A stretch of DNA of 64,000 nt from Thiohalospira halophila DSM 15071. Its GTDB lineage: Bacteria > Pseudomonadota > Gammaproteobacteria > Thiohalospirales > Thiohalospiraceae. The DNA lies in the NCBI RefSeq assembly GCF_900112605.1, contig NZ_FOMJ01000003.1, forward strand, positions 1 through 64,000, written 5' to 3'. The notes below the pieces were generated by a model, which did no database searches, was not told where the DNA came from, and saw nothing but the letters and a program-made list of their open reading frames with translations. Shown in pieces: positions 1-10,764 of the stretch. Within the stretch, counting starts at the first letter, position 1. Each line of letters opens with the position of its first letter. The position numbers were made by a program, and so were the translations under genes.

Positions 1-326
1 GACGCAGCGGCTCCGGCAGCAGGGTGTGCTCATCAGCATGGATGGCCGTGGCCGGGCGCTGGACAATGTCTTCGTGGAGCGGCTGTGGCGGACCGTGAAG
101 TACGAGGACATCTACCTGCGGGGCTACGAGACGCCCGCCGAGCTGGAAGCCGGCCTGCACCGCTACTTCCGCTTCTACAACGAGCAGCGGCCGCATAGTG
201 CCCTTGACCGCCGAACCCCGGCCGAGGTCCACTGGACCTCTCAGCCGGACCCATGAACCCGATGGAGAGGCCTCCGGTCTTTACTTCTCAGCGCCCCTCC
301 GTGGTCCAGCGATCGGGGTCCACCCC
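1..326 (+). mobile_element. right end of an IS3-family insertion sequence
   Basis: The transposase stops at 256. About 45 bases later comes a block (301–326) with the tandem-like words TGGTCCA and GGGTCCA, which resembles right terminal inverted repeats of IS3-family elements. The exact outer base cannot be fixed because the left end is outside the window. Relaxase-like coding sequence starts immediately afterwards, so the element seems to have inserted into, or recombined with, a mobilisation gene. Confidence 0.6.
2..256 (+). CDS. IS3-family transposase, C-terminal part (cut by window edge)
   Basis: DDE-type integrase catalytic domain of an IS3-family transposase (OrfB), which would cut and join the element's ends. 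The frame is open to the window edge and shows the motif SMDGRGRALDNVFVERLWRT followed by KYEDIYLRGY and the terminal FYNEQRPHSAL block, which is diagnostic for the end of IS3 OrfB. The catalytic Glu lies in the VERLWR segment. The start is outside the window. The element's right end follows, and the next reading frame overlaps the stop codon (ATGA). Family call is firm; subgroup is not determined. Confidence 0.9.
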   Translation, partial: TQRLRQQGVLISMDGRGRALDNVFVERLWRTVKYEDIYLRGYETPAELEAGLHRYFRFYNEQRPHSALDRRTPAEVHWTSQPDP

Positions 327-1383
327 AGTGGCCTACAACGAGATCGGGATCGAGCGGGGCATACGAAAGGTGGACCGCCTCAAAGCCGGTGAACCCGACT
401 CGAAGACCGTCCACCGTTCGGTGAAGCAGCTACACGCCGACCTACCCGCCGAGATCGAAGCCGCCCAGGAACACACCCAGGAGGTCCTCGCGGAGGCACG
501 CGAGCAGGCTGACGTAGCCCGGACCGAGGCCGCTGACGCCGAAGCGGAACGAGAGCGGGCCCGAGAACGGGCCGACGAGGCCCAAGCCGAACTCCAGGCC
601 CTCGAAGAGAAGATCGCCAAGAACGAACGCCTCGAATCCCGGGCGCGGGAACAGGCAGAAAAGGCCGAGGCCGAAGGTGGCGAGCGGGCGGCCAGGGCCC
701 GCAAGAAGGAACGCACCTACCAAAAGCGTGCCGAGAAGGCGCGGGCCCGGTACGACGAGATCATGGCCGAACCGCCCCTTCCAGAGCCGAGAAGGGAGAA
801 AATCGTCACCCAGGACCGGGGAGCATTCCGGCAGCCAGAGACAAAACTCGTGAGGGTCTATCCGGCCAGACAAATCGAGCAGTACACCGCGCACACCGAC
901 ATGCTGCGCAAGAAGACCGAGGACAATAACCGGGCGTTGCGGAAGCGCCTCAAAACCCTGGAAGACGCCACCAATAAGTGGCCGCACGCCGGGCCAGACA
1001 CCGAGGTTTCCTGGTCGGCTGAAAAGGCCCTGACGGCACGGCAAGAGCACCGTTACGGCGTCATCTGCTCAACGCAGGACAACGAGATCGCCGTACCGCC
1101 GCAGAACGCCACCCCAAAGCAAGTGGCGGCGGCGATCTACCGTCACGGAAAGGAGCAGGGATGGCCCTCGCTGGTATTGGACGCTGACACCAATGTTCAG
1201 CGGGAAGTCCTCAGGGTGGCGAAGGAAGATGGCCGTTTGGAGTGGGTGCAGGGCGTGAGAGCCGAAATCCGGAAGGATTTTGACCCAATCCCGGCCACGA
1301 CCGGCGAACCGGCCGTCGCTAATACACAGCGCCCAATACAGCACGAAGACCTTGAACCACCGACCGCACCGACTTCCCCTTAA
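253..1383 (+). CDS. MobV/Pre-type relaxase C-terminal remnant fused to an IS end
   Basis: 376-codon frame. From about residue 26 it resembles the tail of plasmid mobilisation (Mob_Pre) relaxases: an IGIERGI segment, a TVHRSVKQLHADLP segment, then a long Glu/Arg/Ala coiled coil (about residues 65–180). The C-terminal part (ATPKQVAAAIYRHGKEQGWP, then LVLDADTN) is like the LPD7-type domain found at relaxase C-termini. The N-terminal nicking domain with its histidine cluster is missing, and the first 25 or so codons derive from the IS end, so this is a broken relaxase that stayed in frame. It probably cannot nick an origin of transfer. Expression is unknown. The Mob assignment rests on motif memory and is moderate. 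Confidence 0.55.
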   Translation: MNPMERPPVFTSQRPSVVQRSGSTPVAYNEIGIERGIRKVDRLKAGEPDSKTVHRSVKQLHADLPAEIEAAQEHTQEVLAEAREQADVARTEAADAEAERERARERADEAQAELQALEEKIAKNERLESRAREQAEKAEAEGGERAARARKKERTYQKRAEKARARYDEIMAEPPLPEPRREKIVTQDRGAFRQPETKLVRVYPARQIEQYTAHTDMLRKKTEDNNRALRKRLKTLEDATNKWPHAGPDTEVSWSAEKALTARQEHRYGVICSTQDNEIAVPPQNATPKQVAAAIYRHGKEQGWPSLVLDADTNVQREVLRVAKEDGRLEWVQGVRAEIRKDFDPIPATTGEPAVANTQRPIQHEDLEPPTAPTSP

Positions 1384-1613
1384 GGAATCAATGATTCAGC
1401 CGGTTCTGGTTCCACAGAAGGCCGAATTCCATCGCTGTCGGTTGGCCGATGGTCGGACGCGGGCCGTTTTCGCCCCTCGTCCGAGGACGAGTGACCGCCT
1501 CAATGTAAAGACCCCTTGGCTTCCACACTCCCCACCGCCCAAAAACTTGGCACTCAGCCGCTTCGGGACCGCGTAGCCGTTCCAGCGTCGCGAGAAAGCG
1601 AATTGTTCGGCGT

Positions 1614-2390
1614 CTACGACGCCCGTATAAACTCCGAATCCCACCAGCGCTTACACAACCTTGGCGCTCTCGGCGCCCACTTTTTCACTGGTTCAATGTC
1701 CGGCGCACGCGCATAATACTCCTGTTTCAGGGAAGTCAACCCGTCTAGACCACGCATATTGCTTAGCTCCCATTCCTCGGCGGCGTAGTACTCCCACGCA
1801 GGAACATCAAAGCCCATATTTTGAAGGGCATGCTTAAATTGGCCGTTGTTCAGGAGAGATGGATACGCATCATCATTATTCATGCCTACAAAGTTCCAGC
1901 CTAGAATCCAATACGGAAAGCACTCATTGACCCCATCGAAGACTCTCACGAATGCGCGTTGCACTGCATCTATATATGCCGCAGTTCCGGCATCATCCAA
2001 CTCCTTGTATAAGGAATGATCGCGTCTCTTACGGTGGGTCACTTCATTTCTCAGTTCAAGAAATTGCAGGATAACTTCACAGTCGCCCTCATCGATGACG
2101 GCGTCCGAGATTCTACGTGGCCACTTCTCAATTTTCTCACGAAGGGCTGTATATCTGATCTTGTTAGATATGCTCTGCTCTAGCTTCCCTTCCTGCTCCA
2201 GCACATTCCGCATTCTGGTGTTCAGAAAGGCCTCAATTGCACACCCACCAAATAGCAGACATGCACTCACATGGTGATATCGCATAATATCGTTTGTGGC
2301 AGAGATCGATAAGCTGTGCTCTTGGTACATGGAAGAATAGCTTTGCCACACGTCATCTACGTTCCATCGCCATACGCCATCCGTCGACAT
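1614..2390 (-). CDS. HEPN-like protein of unknown function
   Basis: 258 aa, unrecognised as a named family. The segment LELRNEVTHRKRRDH (about residues 112–126) contains an R-x4-H motif (RNEVTH) in a helical context, the hallmark of HEPN-fold RNases and toxins. The region before it (HHVSACLLFGGCAIEAFLNTR) resembles the first HEPN helix. The rest is rich in Trp, Tyr and acidic residues. It is the most distal of four minus-strand genes in the AT-richer island and lies 179 bases downstream of the zinc-knuckle gene. Base composition is clearly lower in GC than the chromosome to the right, consistent with transfer. A nuclease role is inference. Confidence 0.6.
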   Translation of the reverse strand: MSTDGVWRWNVDDVWQSYSSMYQEHSLSISATNDIMRYHHVSACLLFGGCAIEAFLNTRMRNVLEQEGKLEQSISNKIRYTALREKIEKWPRRISDAVIDEGDCEVILQFLELRNEVTHRKRRDHSLYKELDDAGTAAYIDAVQRAFVRVFDGVNECFPYWILGWNFVGMNNDDAYPSLLNNGQFKHALQNMGFDVPAWEYYAAEEWELSNMRGLDGLTSLKQEYYARAPDIEPVKKWAPRAPRLCKRWWDSEFIRAS

Positions 2391-2569
2391 TTAGTTCCCC
2401 ACGTTACTCGCCGAACGCCCGAAAAACTTGCGGCCATGTAATAACGGCGCAACCAAAATGAAAACGCCGTCGCTGTGCCTGCGTTTGTTATTCATTGTTC
2501 GAATGCATAACCCAACCCATAACCCGCAGCGGAAAAGCGGCCGGCTCCAGCCCTTAATTGTGTAATGAA

Positions 2570-3391
2570 TCACCGGGCGACCCGCATTGCCATGTGCTCA
2601 TTAATAGCAAGGTCGCAGTACACTTTATTCCTTTGAGATACGGAGGGGGTACCTAAAACGAGGATGTACGCCCCAGCAAGGCCCTCTTCATCTTCGATGC
2701 CGTATCGGTCATACAACGGGGTAACTAAATGCTCGTCCAAACAAAAACTGATCGCATCTCGACCTCCGCTATTTAGCCAAAGCGTGCCGTCGTGTCCCCT
2801 TCTTGCGTCAGACAACATTCCCCAATAACCGCGAAACTGACCTTCATGATCAGTGGTCACTTCCAGCAGCGGAACAAAGAAGTCTCTTACTAAGATTTCA
2901 GGACAGCCTTCGATTTCTAGGATTTGGTCAGACTGCCTAAATTCCGGCATCTCAATCAGGTTTCGTAGCAACGAACTAAGCCGGCGCTGCATCCTTGCCT
3001 GAGGCCTACCGCCTTCTTCGCCGTATCTTCCTCGCCTATCTCTATTTTGAGGGAGCCCGTCTTCCTCCCGAACAACTGGTTGGCGTGCCGCGCCATAATT
3101 GAGATCAACTACAATCCGATTGCCTGGGTTCAAAAGTTGCTCTTGGTCTTCCCCTCGACCGTCCGCATTAGGATCATATTCAGGCGCTGCTAATTCGCAG
3201 TTAGGTGCGTGAGGGCGAGCACCAAAGCATGCCGCTCTACCGCCACGAGATGCTTTTCTGAAAAAGGCTGGGCCACCACATTCCGAACACTGAAGAAACT
3301 GGCGTTTCCGAGCTAACTCTTCAGGAGGTAGCCTTGCAAAATCGACGGCGGCATAGATCACACCGTCCTCGGTACATCTTGCTGAGTACAT
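2570..3391 (-). CDS. hypothetical protein with N-terminal zinc-knuckle-like module
   Basis: 273 aa. Residues about 33–66 hold CSECGG, then FRKASRGGRAACFG, then HAPNC. This spacing of Cys-x2-Cys, Cys and His-x3-Cys looks like the small zinc module at the start of CoiA-like and several defence-associated proteins. The middle (residues about 80–130) is polar, with many Arg and Glu, and probably disordered. The C-terminal half has a beta-rich pattern (FFVPLLEVTTDHEGQF, GTLWLNSGG, YILVLGTP), possibly an OB-like or nucleotide-binding fold. Function unknown. It sits between two HEPN-motif genes on the same strand. The frame between it and the next gene (2391–2573) is not convincing. Confidence 0.6.
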   Translation of the reverse strand: MYSARCTEDGVIYAAVDFARLPPEELARKRQFLQCSECGGPAFFRKASRGGRAACFGARPHAPNCELAAPEYDPNADGRGEDQEQLLNPGNRIVVDLNYGAARQPVVREEDGLPQNRDRRGRYGEEGGRPQARMQRRLSSLLRNLIEMPEFRQSDQILEIEGCPEILVRDFFVPLLEVTTDHEGQFRGYWGMLSDARRGHDGTLWLNSGGRDAISFCLDEHLVTPLYDRYGIEDEEGLAGAYILVLGTPSVSQRNKVYCDLAINEHMAMRVAR

Positions 3392-3472
3392 ATCGCCCTC
3401 CTTTTATCTAAAGCCCGCGTTTTCGGCTTCTTTGGCGCGCCAGCGGACAAGCTGGTCGGCCTTAAGAAATTG

Positions 3473-4297
3473 TTAACGCTCATTCAGTTTTGCCAGCATG
3501 TAACTAGCGATTGTCCCTGCCAGCTCGATAGCGGCCGAAAACTCGGCCTCCCCCAATCCCGGGATCCATGGCCGACCATGGCCCGTACCTTCCTTATTTC
3601 TGAGACGATTGACTCCGAGAGCCGCTTGGTACATACCCCGTTCCATCATACGTTGCGGTGGCTCGGTTGAACATGGAGCGTCTTCCGGCGTAGCCAAACC
3701 GAGAACCACAAACGCTTGTCCCAGCAATGCGGGGAAGTTCGCCTGCTGTGGGTATTCGCCGTATTTGGTGTTCAGTACGTGTGCAGCCGTCGCCTCGAGG
3801 AGGTCTTTACCTGTCCCGGAAACTAATGCTGCGTCGTGTGAACCTTTTTGGGCTCGCCGCGCATATCCCAGCAATGCCTCGGTGAGCTCCCTTCCTCGCA
3901 GAGATTCGAGATTCTTGGCGCGAAGTGAACCATCCATCGAAAGAACGAACCCTTCGGACTCAAATGCATCTATCGCGTGCCGAACAGATTCCGAGCCTAT
4001 GTAGTTCTCCGATGAATCACGAAACCCGCCTGACGCGCGAATCTTGGAAATCAACGCCTCAATCAACTTGGCACCAGCCTCGGGGTCATTATCAATCGCC
4101 CAGGATAAGACCGCTCGCACACGCTTGGCCTTGCCGACTGTTTGCCCCTGTGACTTTGGATCGCCATCTTTCAAACCGAAACGCCCAATATAGAACTCTA
4201 GGTCCGAATGGCTCGGTTCTCGATACCCGTCAATCTGTGAGTCGTCGACCATTTTGCTGACGGCCGCGACAATCAGATCGTTTATTGGCACTAACAC
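3473..4297 (-). CDS. abortive infection (Abi-C, HEPN) family protein
   Basis: 274 aa. The C-terminal third carries the Abi-C signature: LLEATAAHVLNTKYGEYP, later the helix MYQAALGVNRLRNKEGTGHG (about residues 226–245) with its R-x6-H HEPN catalytic motif, and a final helix AAIELAGTIASYMLAKL. Proteins of this family are found in phage-defence islands and are presumed to cleave RNA and stop growth of infected cells. The N-terminal part (residues 1–130) looks like an AbiJ-type helical sensor domain but is not assigned. It is 86 bases downstream of the SH3-domain membrane protein and 81 bases upstream of the zinc-knuckle gene, all on the minus strand. Confidence 0.75.
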   Translation of the reverse strand: MLVPINDLIVAAVSKMVDDSQIDGYREPSHSDLEFYIGRFGLKDGDPKSQGQTVGKAKRVRAVLSWAIDNDPEAGAKLIEALISKIRASGGFRDSSENYIGSESVRHAIDAFESEGFVLSMDGSLRAKNLESLRGRELTEALLGYARRAQKGSHDAALVSGTGKDLLEATAAHVLNTKYGEYPQQANFPALLGQAFVVLGLATPEDAPCSTEPPQRMMERGMYQAALGVNRLRNKEGTGHGRPWIPGLGEAEFSAAIELAGTIASYMLAKLNER

Positions 4298-4383
4298 TTA
4301 GATATCTCCAGCATTTTCGCTAACGCCTTGGGTAAGCTGCCAGCGTGGAACGCAGCGTAGTCCCGATCGGCTTGACCCACTTG

Positions 4384-5211
4384 TTAAGGCCTTTGATATT
4401 TGCTTGGCGTTTTTGGGTTGAGCAAACGCAAATATTTCTTGTATACCCAACCTTCTCTATGGATATCCTCGAGATGGTCATAGAATTCCACTTTGATCCA
4501 TTTTTGCTTTTGTTCCATTAGCCTGACCTTCTGATTTGGGTATAGAATATCTATCACTTGATGTTTGGTAGAGGGCCCTTCGCGAAAATTTACGTTTGCC
4601 TTAACTATATAAAAAGATGAGTTCTGTTCCTCTCTGGTCGCCACTTCATACTTCTCAACTATTGTCGATTCAAGTCGATCTAGCCTTTCCATCAAGTCGT
4701 CATCGGCTTCATTTGAATCAATGCTCTGCATCAAAAAGATAGTGAGAGTAATAACTAGAGTTAAATAAAACTCTAAACTCAAAGTTGTTTTGGACGATGA
4801 CGCCTTTTCTTCGATCTCATTGATCGAACTCTCTAGCGAACCAGAGGCATTGGCGTCTGCGTATTCTCGTAAAATCTGAGAATAAATATCTGATAAGTTT
4901 TCGTGCTGGAGAGCGGAGATGTTTCTGGCAATTTCAGATGCTTGCCGGGAAGCTTTCAGAAGGTCGGGGTTCTTAAGAACCTCTTGATTCAATGCCTTTG
5001 CGAATGTGTCCCACTTTTTCTGAATTTCCAGAGATTGACTCCGAACTGGAGCCAATCGGTCATTCAGGTTCTTCGCAATATTCGCGTACGGCTCAATTCG
5101 CCTATTCCATTCATTTATGGCTTTCACGGTAGGCGCAAAGTGCCTATTGAAAGCCTTATTAACTTTCTCAATGTCTTTAACAGAAGAATTGAAACGGAAT
5201 TGATTATTCAA
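4384..5211 (-). CDS. membrane protein with C-terminal bacterial SH3 domain
   Basis: 275 aa. Residues 1–140 are helical and charged, probably coiled coil. One membrane helix (FYLTLVITLTIFLMQSI) lies at about residues 148–164. A C-terminal SH3b domain (YIVKANVNFREGPSTKH, then ILYPNQKVRLMEQ and GWVYKKYL) occupies about residues 204–265. The start is a TTG preceded by AGGAAAGG. The sequence is the most AT-rich gene of the island and uses codons such as ATA and AAA freely, unlike the chromosome, indicating recent acquisition. SH3b domains often bind cell-wall peptides, so it could be an envelope sensor or effector of the neighbouring Abi-C protein. That coupling is inference. Confidence 0.65.
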   Translation of the reverse strand: MNNQFRFNSSVKDIEKVNKAFNRHFAPTVKAINEWNRRIEPYANIAKNLNDRLAPVRSQSLEIQKKWDTFAKALNQEVLKNPDLLKASRQASEIARNISALQHENLSDIYSQILREYADANASGSLESSINEIEEKASSSKTTLSLEFYLTLVITLTIFLMQSIDSNEADDDLMERLDRLESTIVEKYEVATREEQNSSFYIVKANVNFREGPSTKHQVIDILYPNQKVRLMEQKQKWIKVEFYDHLEDIHREGWVYKKYLRLLNPKTPSKYQRP

Positions 5212-6176
5212 CGCCTTTCCTATAGATAATGGACTGCTATCAATCGGGTCGTGTCCATGTAGCCTTAATATTCCGCTTCACCCGACCGCAAGAGCGGACC
5301 GATGACGCATGACCGACGCAACTATCCCGCGCCGCGCTTGTTGATCGTGGTGCATCGTGTGTTAGGCACTTGGCAGACTCCAGATCGTTACCTCGTCCCC
5401 GTAGAGCCCGGCTCTGCGCCGCTGAAGGTTAGCCCGTGGATCGAAAAAATCCTCATGGAGTGGGCAGCGAAACCGGGCGTGGCTACTTCGACGTATCCCT
5501 AGGCGCTCGGCACCCTGCTTTTCGTCGGTCAGGGGAGACTCGCTATCGGGCTGGACTGGCGGCCCGATTTGGTCAGGGAAGTTTTCCTTGAAAGGGGCTC
5601 TACGGAGAGCCTGGACGTTCCGGGGGAAATTGGCCCAGCGGCGCGCATAGCTGTGGGCCAAGGGGTCGGTGCCAAACTGTTGCCTCGCCGCTGAGGCTCT
5701 CGAGGCAGGGAATGGGAGGAATAGCACTAAGAGCCCGCTCGGTCTTCTGGTCCTAGGGCTGCAAGCTGGTTCCATGAAAGTGTCCGTCCGTGACCCGTAC
5801 CCGCATGAACACGCGAGTGATCGATAGGATCACGTTATCGGCTCGTTTCCTGGGCCGCAACAGGGGACTCTTGTCCAAAAGGCCTGATGGGCCACCAAAG
5901 CGGATGCACGGACGCGAGGGTTTTGAGGGCTAGGGGGGGCACGGGCAGGCGCAAGAAACCGCACACATAGCCTTTACGTCCGTGTGTGGTACTGGGCAAG
6001 AGCCGGGGTTTGCACCACGGCCTCTGGGCTGGCCGTATGGCAATCCGCAAAAGGGGGGTCGACGACGCTAGGTCCAGTTACTAGACAGATCGAGCCCCAA
6101 ACCACCTCCGCGCTCTGAATGCCAAGACTCAGACGGGTAGCTTCCATCGAAGGGGATTGGACAGGCAGGAATGAAA
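5212..6176. other. gene-poor stretch between island genes and tRNA-Ser
   Basis: About 960 bases in which I find no supportable gene. The open frames present (for example 5302–5502 plus strand and 5362–5775 minus strand) lack a ribosome-binding site and recognisable motifs. Composition is intermediate between the island and the chromosome. It may be decayed island sequence, including a lost integrase gene, but nothing in it identifies one. Confidence 0.5.
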
Positions 6177-6179
6177 AAT

Positions 6180-6261
6180 CAGTGAGTTACGTTATGGCTA
6201 GCGATGCTGAAAAGTGTGGGACTCAGCGTGGGACTCGCTCTTTGAAGACTGTAACTCACTG
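6180..6261. repeat. attachment-site-like array next to tRNA-Ser 3' end
   Basis: An exact 11-bp inverted repeat, CAGTGAGTTAC (6180–6190) and GTAACTCACTG (6251–6261), encloses two direct copies of GTGGGACTC (6216–6224 and 6228–6236) spaced 12 bp apart. The array lies 15 bp from the CCA end of tRNA-Ser. This layout of inverted core-type and direct arm-type sites is what tyrosine-integrase attachment regions look like. No integrase gene is visible in the window, so the site may be a remnant or its integrase may lie beyond position 1. Confidence 0.5.
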
Positions 6262-6276
6262 CTTTTCAAGAAAAAG

Positions 6277-6366
6277 TGGCGGAGAGAGAGGGATTCGAAC
6301 CCTCGAAGGGGGTGACCCCTTACTCCCTTAGCAGGGGAGCGCCTTCAGCCACTCGGCCATCTCTCC
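6277..6366 (-). tRNA. tRNA-Ser(GCU)
   Basis: The minus strand reads GGAGAGATGGCCGAGTGGC at its 5' end, an anticodon stem CTCCC/GGGAG with loop CTGCTAA (anticodon GCT), a long serine-type variable arm, the T-loop GGTTCGAATCC, and an encoded GCCA end. The acceptor stem pairs perfectly. It sits downstream of csrA, the usual gammaproteobacterial arrangement, and forms the chromosomal border of the island. Confidence 0.97.
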
Positions 6367-6408
6367 GGCGTCCGCAGGGCAACGATTGCCGCCCCTGAGG
6401 AATCGACA

Positions 6409-6438
6409 ACTATACCGCCCCACCTGCGGGGGCGTCAA
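6409..6438 (-). promoter_or_regulatory. promoter of tRNA-Ser
   Basis: On the minus strand TTGACG (6438–6433) and TATAGT (6414–6409) are separated by 18 bp and end 43 bases upstream of the mature tRNA. The match to sigma-70 consensus is strong for this GC-rich genome. Confidence 0.7.
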
Positions 6439-6452
6439 AAGGGGCGAGCCTC

Positions 6453-6650
6453 TCAGGCGGGCGTGCCGCCCTGGCCCGGCTCTTCGTCCTCGTCCTGGAT
6501 CCGGTCGTAGATCTCTTCCCGGTGGACGGTGACATCCTTGGGCGCATTGATGCCCAGGCGGACCTGGTTGCCCTTGACGCCCAGCACGGTGACCGTGATG
6601 TCGTCGCCGATGATCAGGGTCTCTCCGACCCGTCGAGTCAGAATCAGCAT
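6453..6650 (-). CDS. csrA: carbon storage regulator CsrA
   Basis: 65-aa RNA-binding regulator that dimerises and binds GGA motifs in mRNA leaders, controlling translation and stability of genes for carbon flux, motility and biofilm. The sequence starts [16 protein letters not shown] and has the conserved [21 protein letters not shown]... block with the RNA-binding Arg in [10 protein letters not shown]. The length is normal, with a short acidic tail ([10 protein letters not shown]). It lies between lysC and tRNA-Ser, as in many gammaproteobacteria. A CsrB-like antagonist RNA is encoded at 21950–22262 in this same window. Confidence 0.97.
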   Translation of the reverse strand: MLILTRRVGETLIIGDDITVTVLGVKGNQVRLGINAPKDVTVHREEIYDRIQDEDEEPGQGGTPA

Positions 6651-6698
6651 GGTTTTCGCTCCGGTTGAACCATTATTGTAGTAATCTTTCGTTTCCCC

Positions 6699-6720
6699 GC
6701 ACGGCCATCCAGGACCGTGC
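6699..6720 (-). promoter_or_regulatory. hairpin with GGA loop upstream of csrA
   Basis: Between lysC and csrA the minus strand has GCACGG...CCGTGC with the loop TCCTGGATGG, that is, a GGA exposed in a loop. A second GGA (CCGGAGCG) is at the csrA ribosome-binding site. This resembles the arrangement through which CsrA represses its own translation. It requires that the csrA transcript begin upstream of the hairpin (for example read-through from lysC), because a TACAAT hexamer lies between hairpin and start. Confidence 0.3.
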
Positions 6721-6746
6721 TTCCCCAGTGGCGCTCGTACAGCGCC

Positions 6747-7988
6747 CTAACCGGCGGCGGTTGCCGCCTCCTCCAGATTGAAGGCCTGGTGCAGGGCGCG
6801 CACGCCGAGCTCCAGGTACTTCTCGTCGATGACCACGGAGATCTTGATCTCGGAGGTCGCGATCATCTGGATATTGATCCCCTCGTCGGCCAGGGCCCGG
6901 AACATGGTCCCGGCGATACCGGCGTGGGAGCGCATGCCGACCCCCACCAGGGAGACCTTCACGATGCGGTCGTCCCCGGCCACCTCGCGGGCGCCGAATT
7001 CCTCGGCCAGCGCCTGGAGGATCTCGACCACGCGCTGGTAGTCATTGCGGTGAACGGTGAAGGTGAAGTCCGTGGTGCCGCCGTCGGCGCCCACGTTCTG
7101 GATGATCATGTCCACCTCGATGTTGGCATCCCCGATGGGGCCGAGGATGCGCGAGGCGATGCCGGGGGTGTCCGGCACGCCGCGGATGGTCACCTTGGCC
7201 TCGTCCCGGTTGAAGGCGATGCCGGAGATCACCGGTTGTTCCATGTCGTTGTCCCCTTCGTCGACCGTGATGAGGGTACCGGGCCCCTCCTGAAAGCTGG
7301 AGAGGACGCGCAGCGGCACGCTGTACTTGCCGGCGAACTCCACGGCGCGGATCTGGAGCACCTTGGAGCCGAGGCTGGCCATCTCCAGCATCTCCTCGAA
7401 GGTGATGCGTTCCAGCCGGCGCGCCCCGGGCACCACCCGCGGATCCGTAGTGTAGACGCCATCCACGTCCGTAAAGATCTGGCACTCGTCCGCCTTCAGC
7501 GCCGCGGCCAGGGCCACCGCCGTGGTATCCGATCCGCCGCGCCCCAGGGTGGTGATGGAGCCGGCCTCGTCGATGCCCTGGAAGCCGGCCACGACCACCA
7601 CCCGGCCGTGACCGAGGTCGGACCGCACGTGCTCGCCGTCGATATCCAGGATCCGCGCCTTGTTGTAGGCGCTGTCGGTGAGGATCCGCACCTGGGAACC
7701 AGTATAGGAGCGCGCTTCGCATTCGCGCCGCTCCAGTGCCATGGCGAGCAACGCGATGGTCACCTGTTCACCAGTCGCGAGCAGGACGTCCAGCTCGCGA
7801 CCGTTGGCTTCCGGGTCGACGCGCCCGGCCAGCTCGACCAGGCGGTTGGTCTCCCCGGACATGGCCGAGACCACGACGACGACGTCGTCCCCGGCCCGCC
7901 GCCGGGCACAGACCTGGTCAGCCACCGCCTCGATGCGTTCGGGGGTACCGACGGAGGTCCCGCCATATTTCTGAACGATCAACGCCAT
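6747..7988 (-). CDS. lysC: aspartate kinase
   Basis: 413 aa. Phosphorylates L-aspartate with ATP, the first step to lysine, threonine, methionine and diaminopimelate for peptidoglycan. It starts MALIVQKYGGTSVG, with the KYGG nucleotide-binding motif. The kinase domain fills residues 1–245 (FQGID, LGRGGSDTTAVALA, DVDGVYTTDPR), and two ACT domains follow (GVPDTPGIASRILGPIG; VGVGMRSHAGIAGTMF), which sense lysine or threonine. The upstream-extended frame (to 8042) has no support; the chosen ATG begins the family's usual N-terminus. Monofunctional class, normal length. Flanked by alaS and csrA on the same strand. Confidence 0.96.
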   Translation of the reverse strand: MALIVQKYGGTSVGTPERIEAVADQVCARRRAGDDVVVVVSAMSGETNRLVELAGRVDPEANGRELDVLLATGEQVTIALLAMALERRECEARSYTGSQVRILTDSAYNKARILDIDGEHVRSDLGHGRVVVVAGFQGIDEAGSITTLGRGGSDTTAVALAAALKADECQIFTDVDGVYTTDPRVVPGARRLERITFEEMLEMASLGSKVLQIRAVEFAGKYSVPLRVLSSFQEGPGTLITVDEGDNDMEQPVISGIAFNRDEAKVTIRGVPDTPGIASRILGPIGDANIEVDMIIQNVGADGGTTDFTFTVHRNDYQRVVEILQALAEEFGAREVAGDDRIVKVSLVGVGMRSHAGIAGTMFRALADEGINIQMIATSEIKISVVIDEKYLELGVRALHQAFNLEEAATAAG

Positions 7989-8135
7989 AGGAGCGATCTC
8001 ACCGATTAGGGCGCGGCAGAGCCCCGCGCCAAAGGGGCGCAATTAAACACGAATCAAGGAGATGGTTAAAGGGGTAGGACAATCCCTACAGCCGATGACC
8101 ACCCGGGAATAGGCCCCGAGGTGGCCGTCTGCGGC

Positions 8136-10742
<2,607 letters not shown>

Positions 10743-10764
10743 GCGGTTATCCCGTACTGCGAAT

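Noticed and set aside
2391-2573. 60-aa minus-strand ORF between the HEPN-like and zinc-module genes
   Set aside because: No ribosome-binding site that convinces, no motif, and composition typical of spacer.
5362-5775. 137-aa minus-strand ORF in the island spacer
   Set aside because: No family signal or start context; amino-acid pattern looks like random GC-rich frame.
6119-6331. 70-aa plus-strand ORF reading GGERGIRTLEGGDP at its end
   Set aside because: The end is the complement of tRNA-Ser read as protein, a common annotation artefact.
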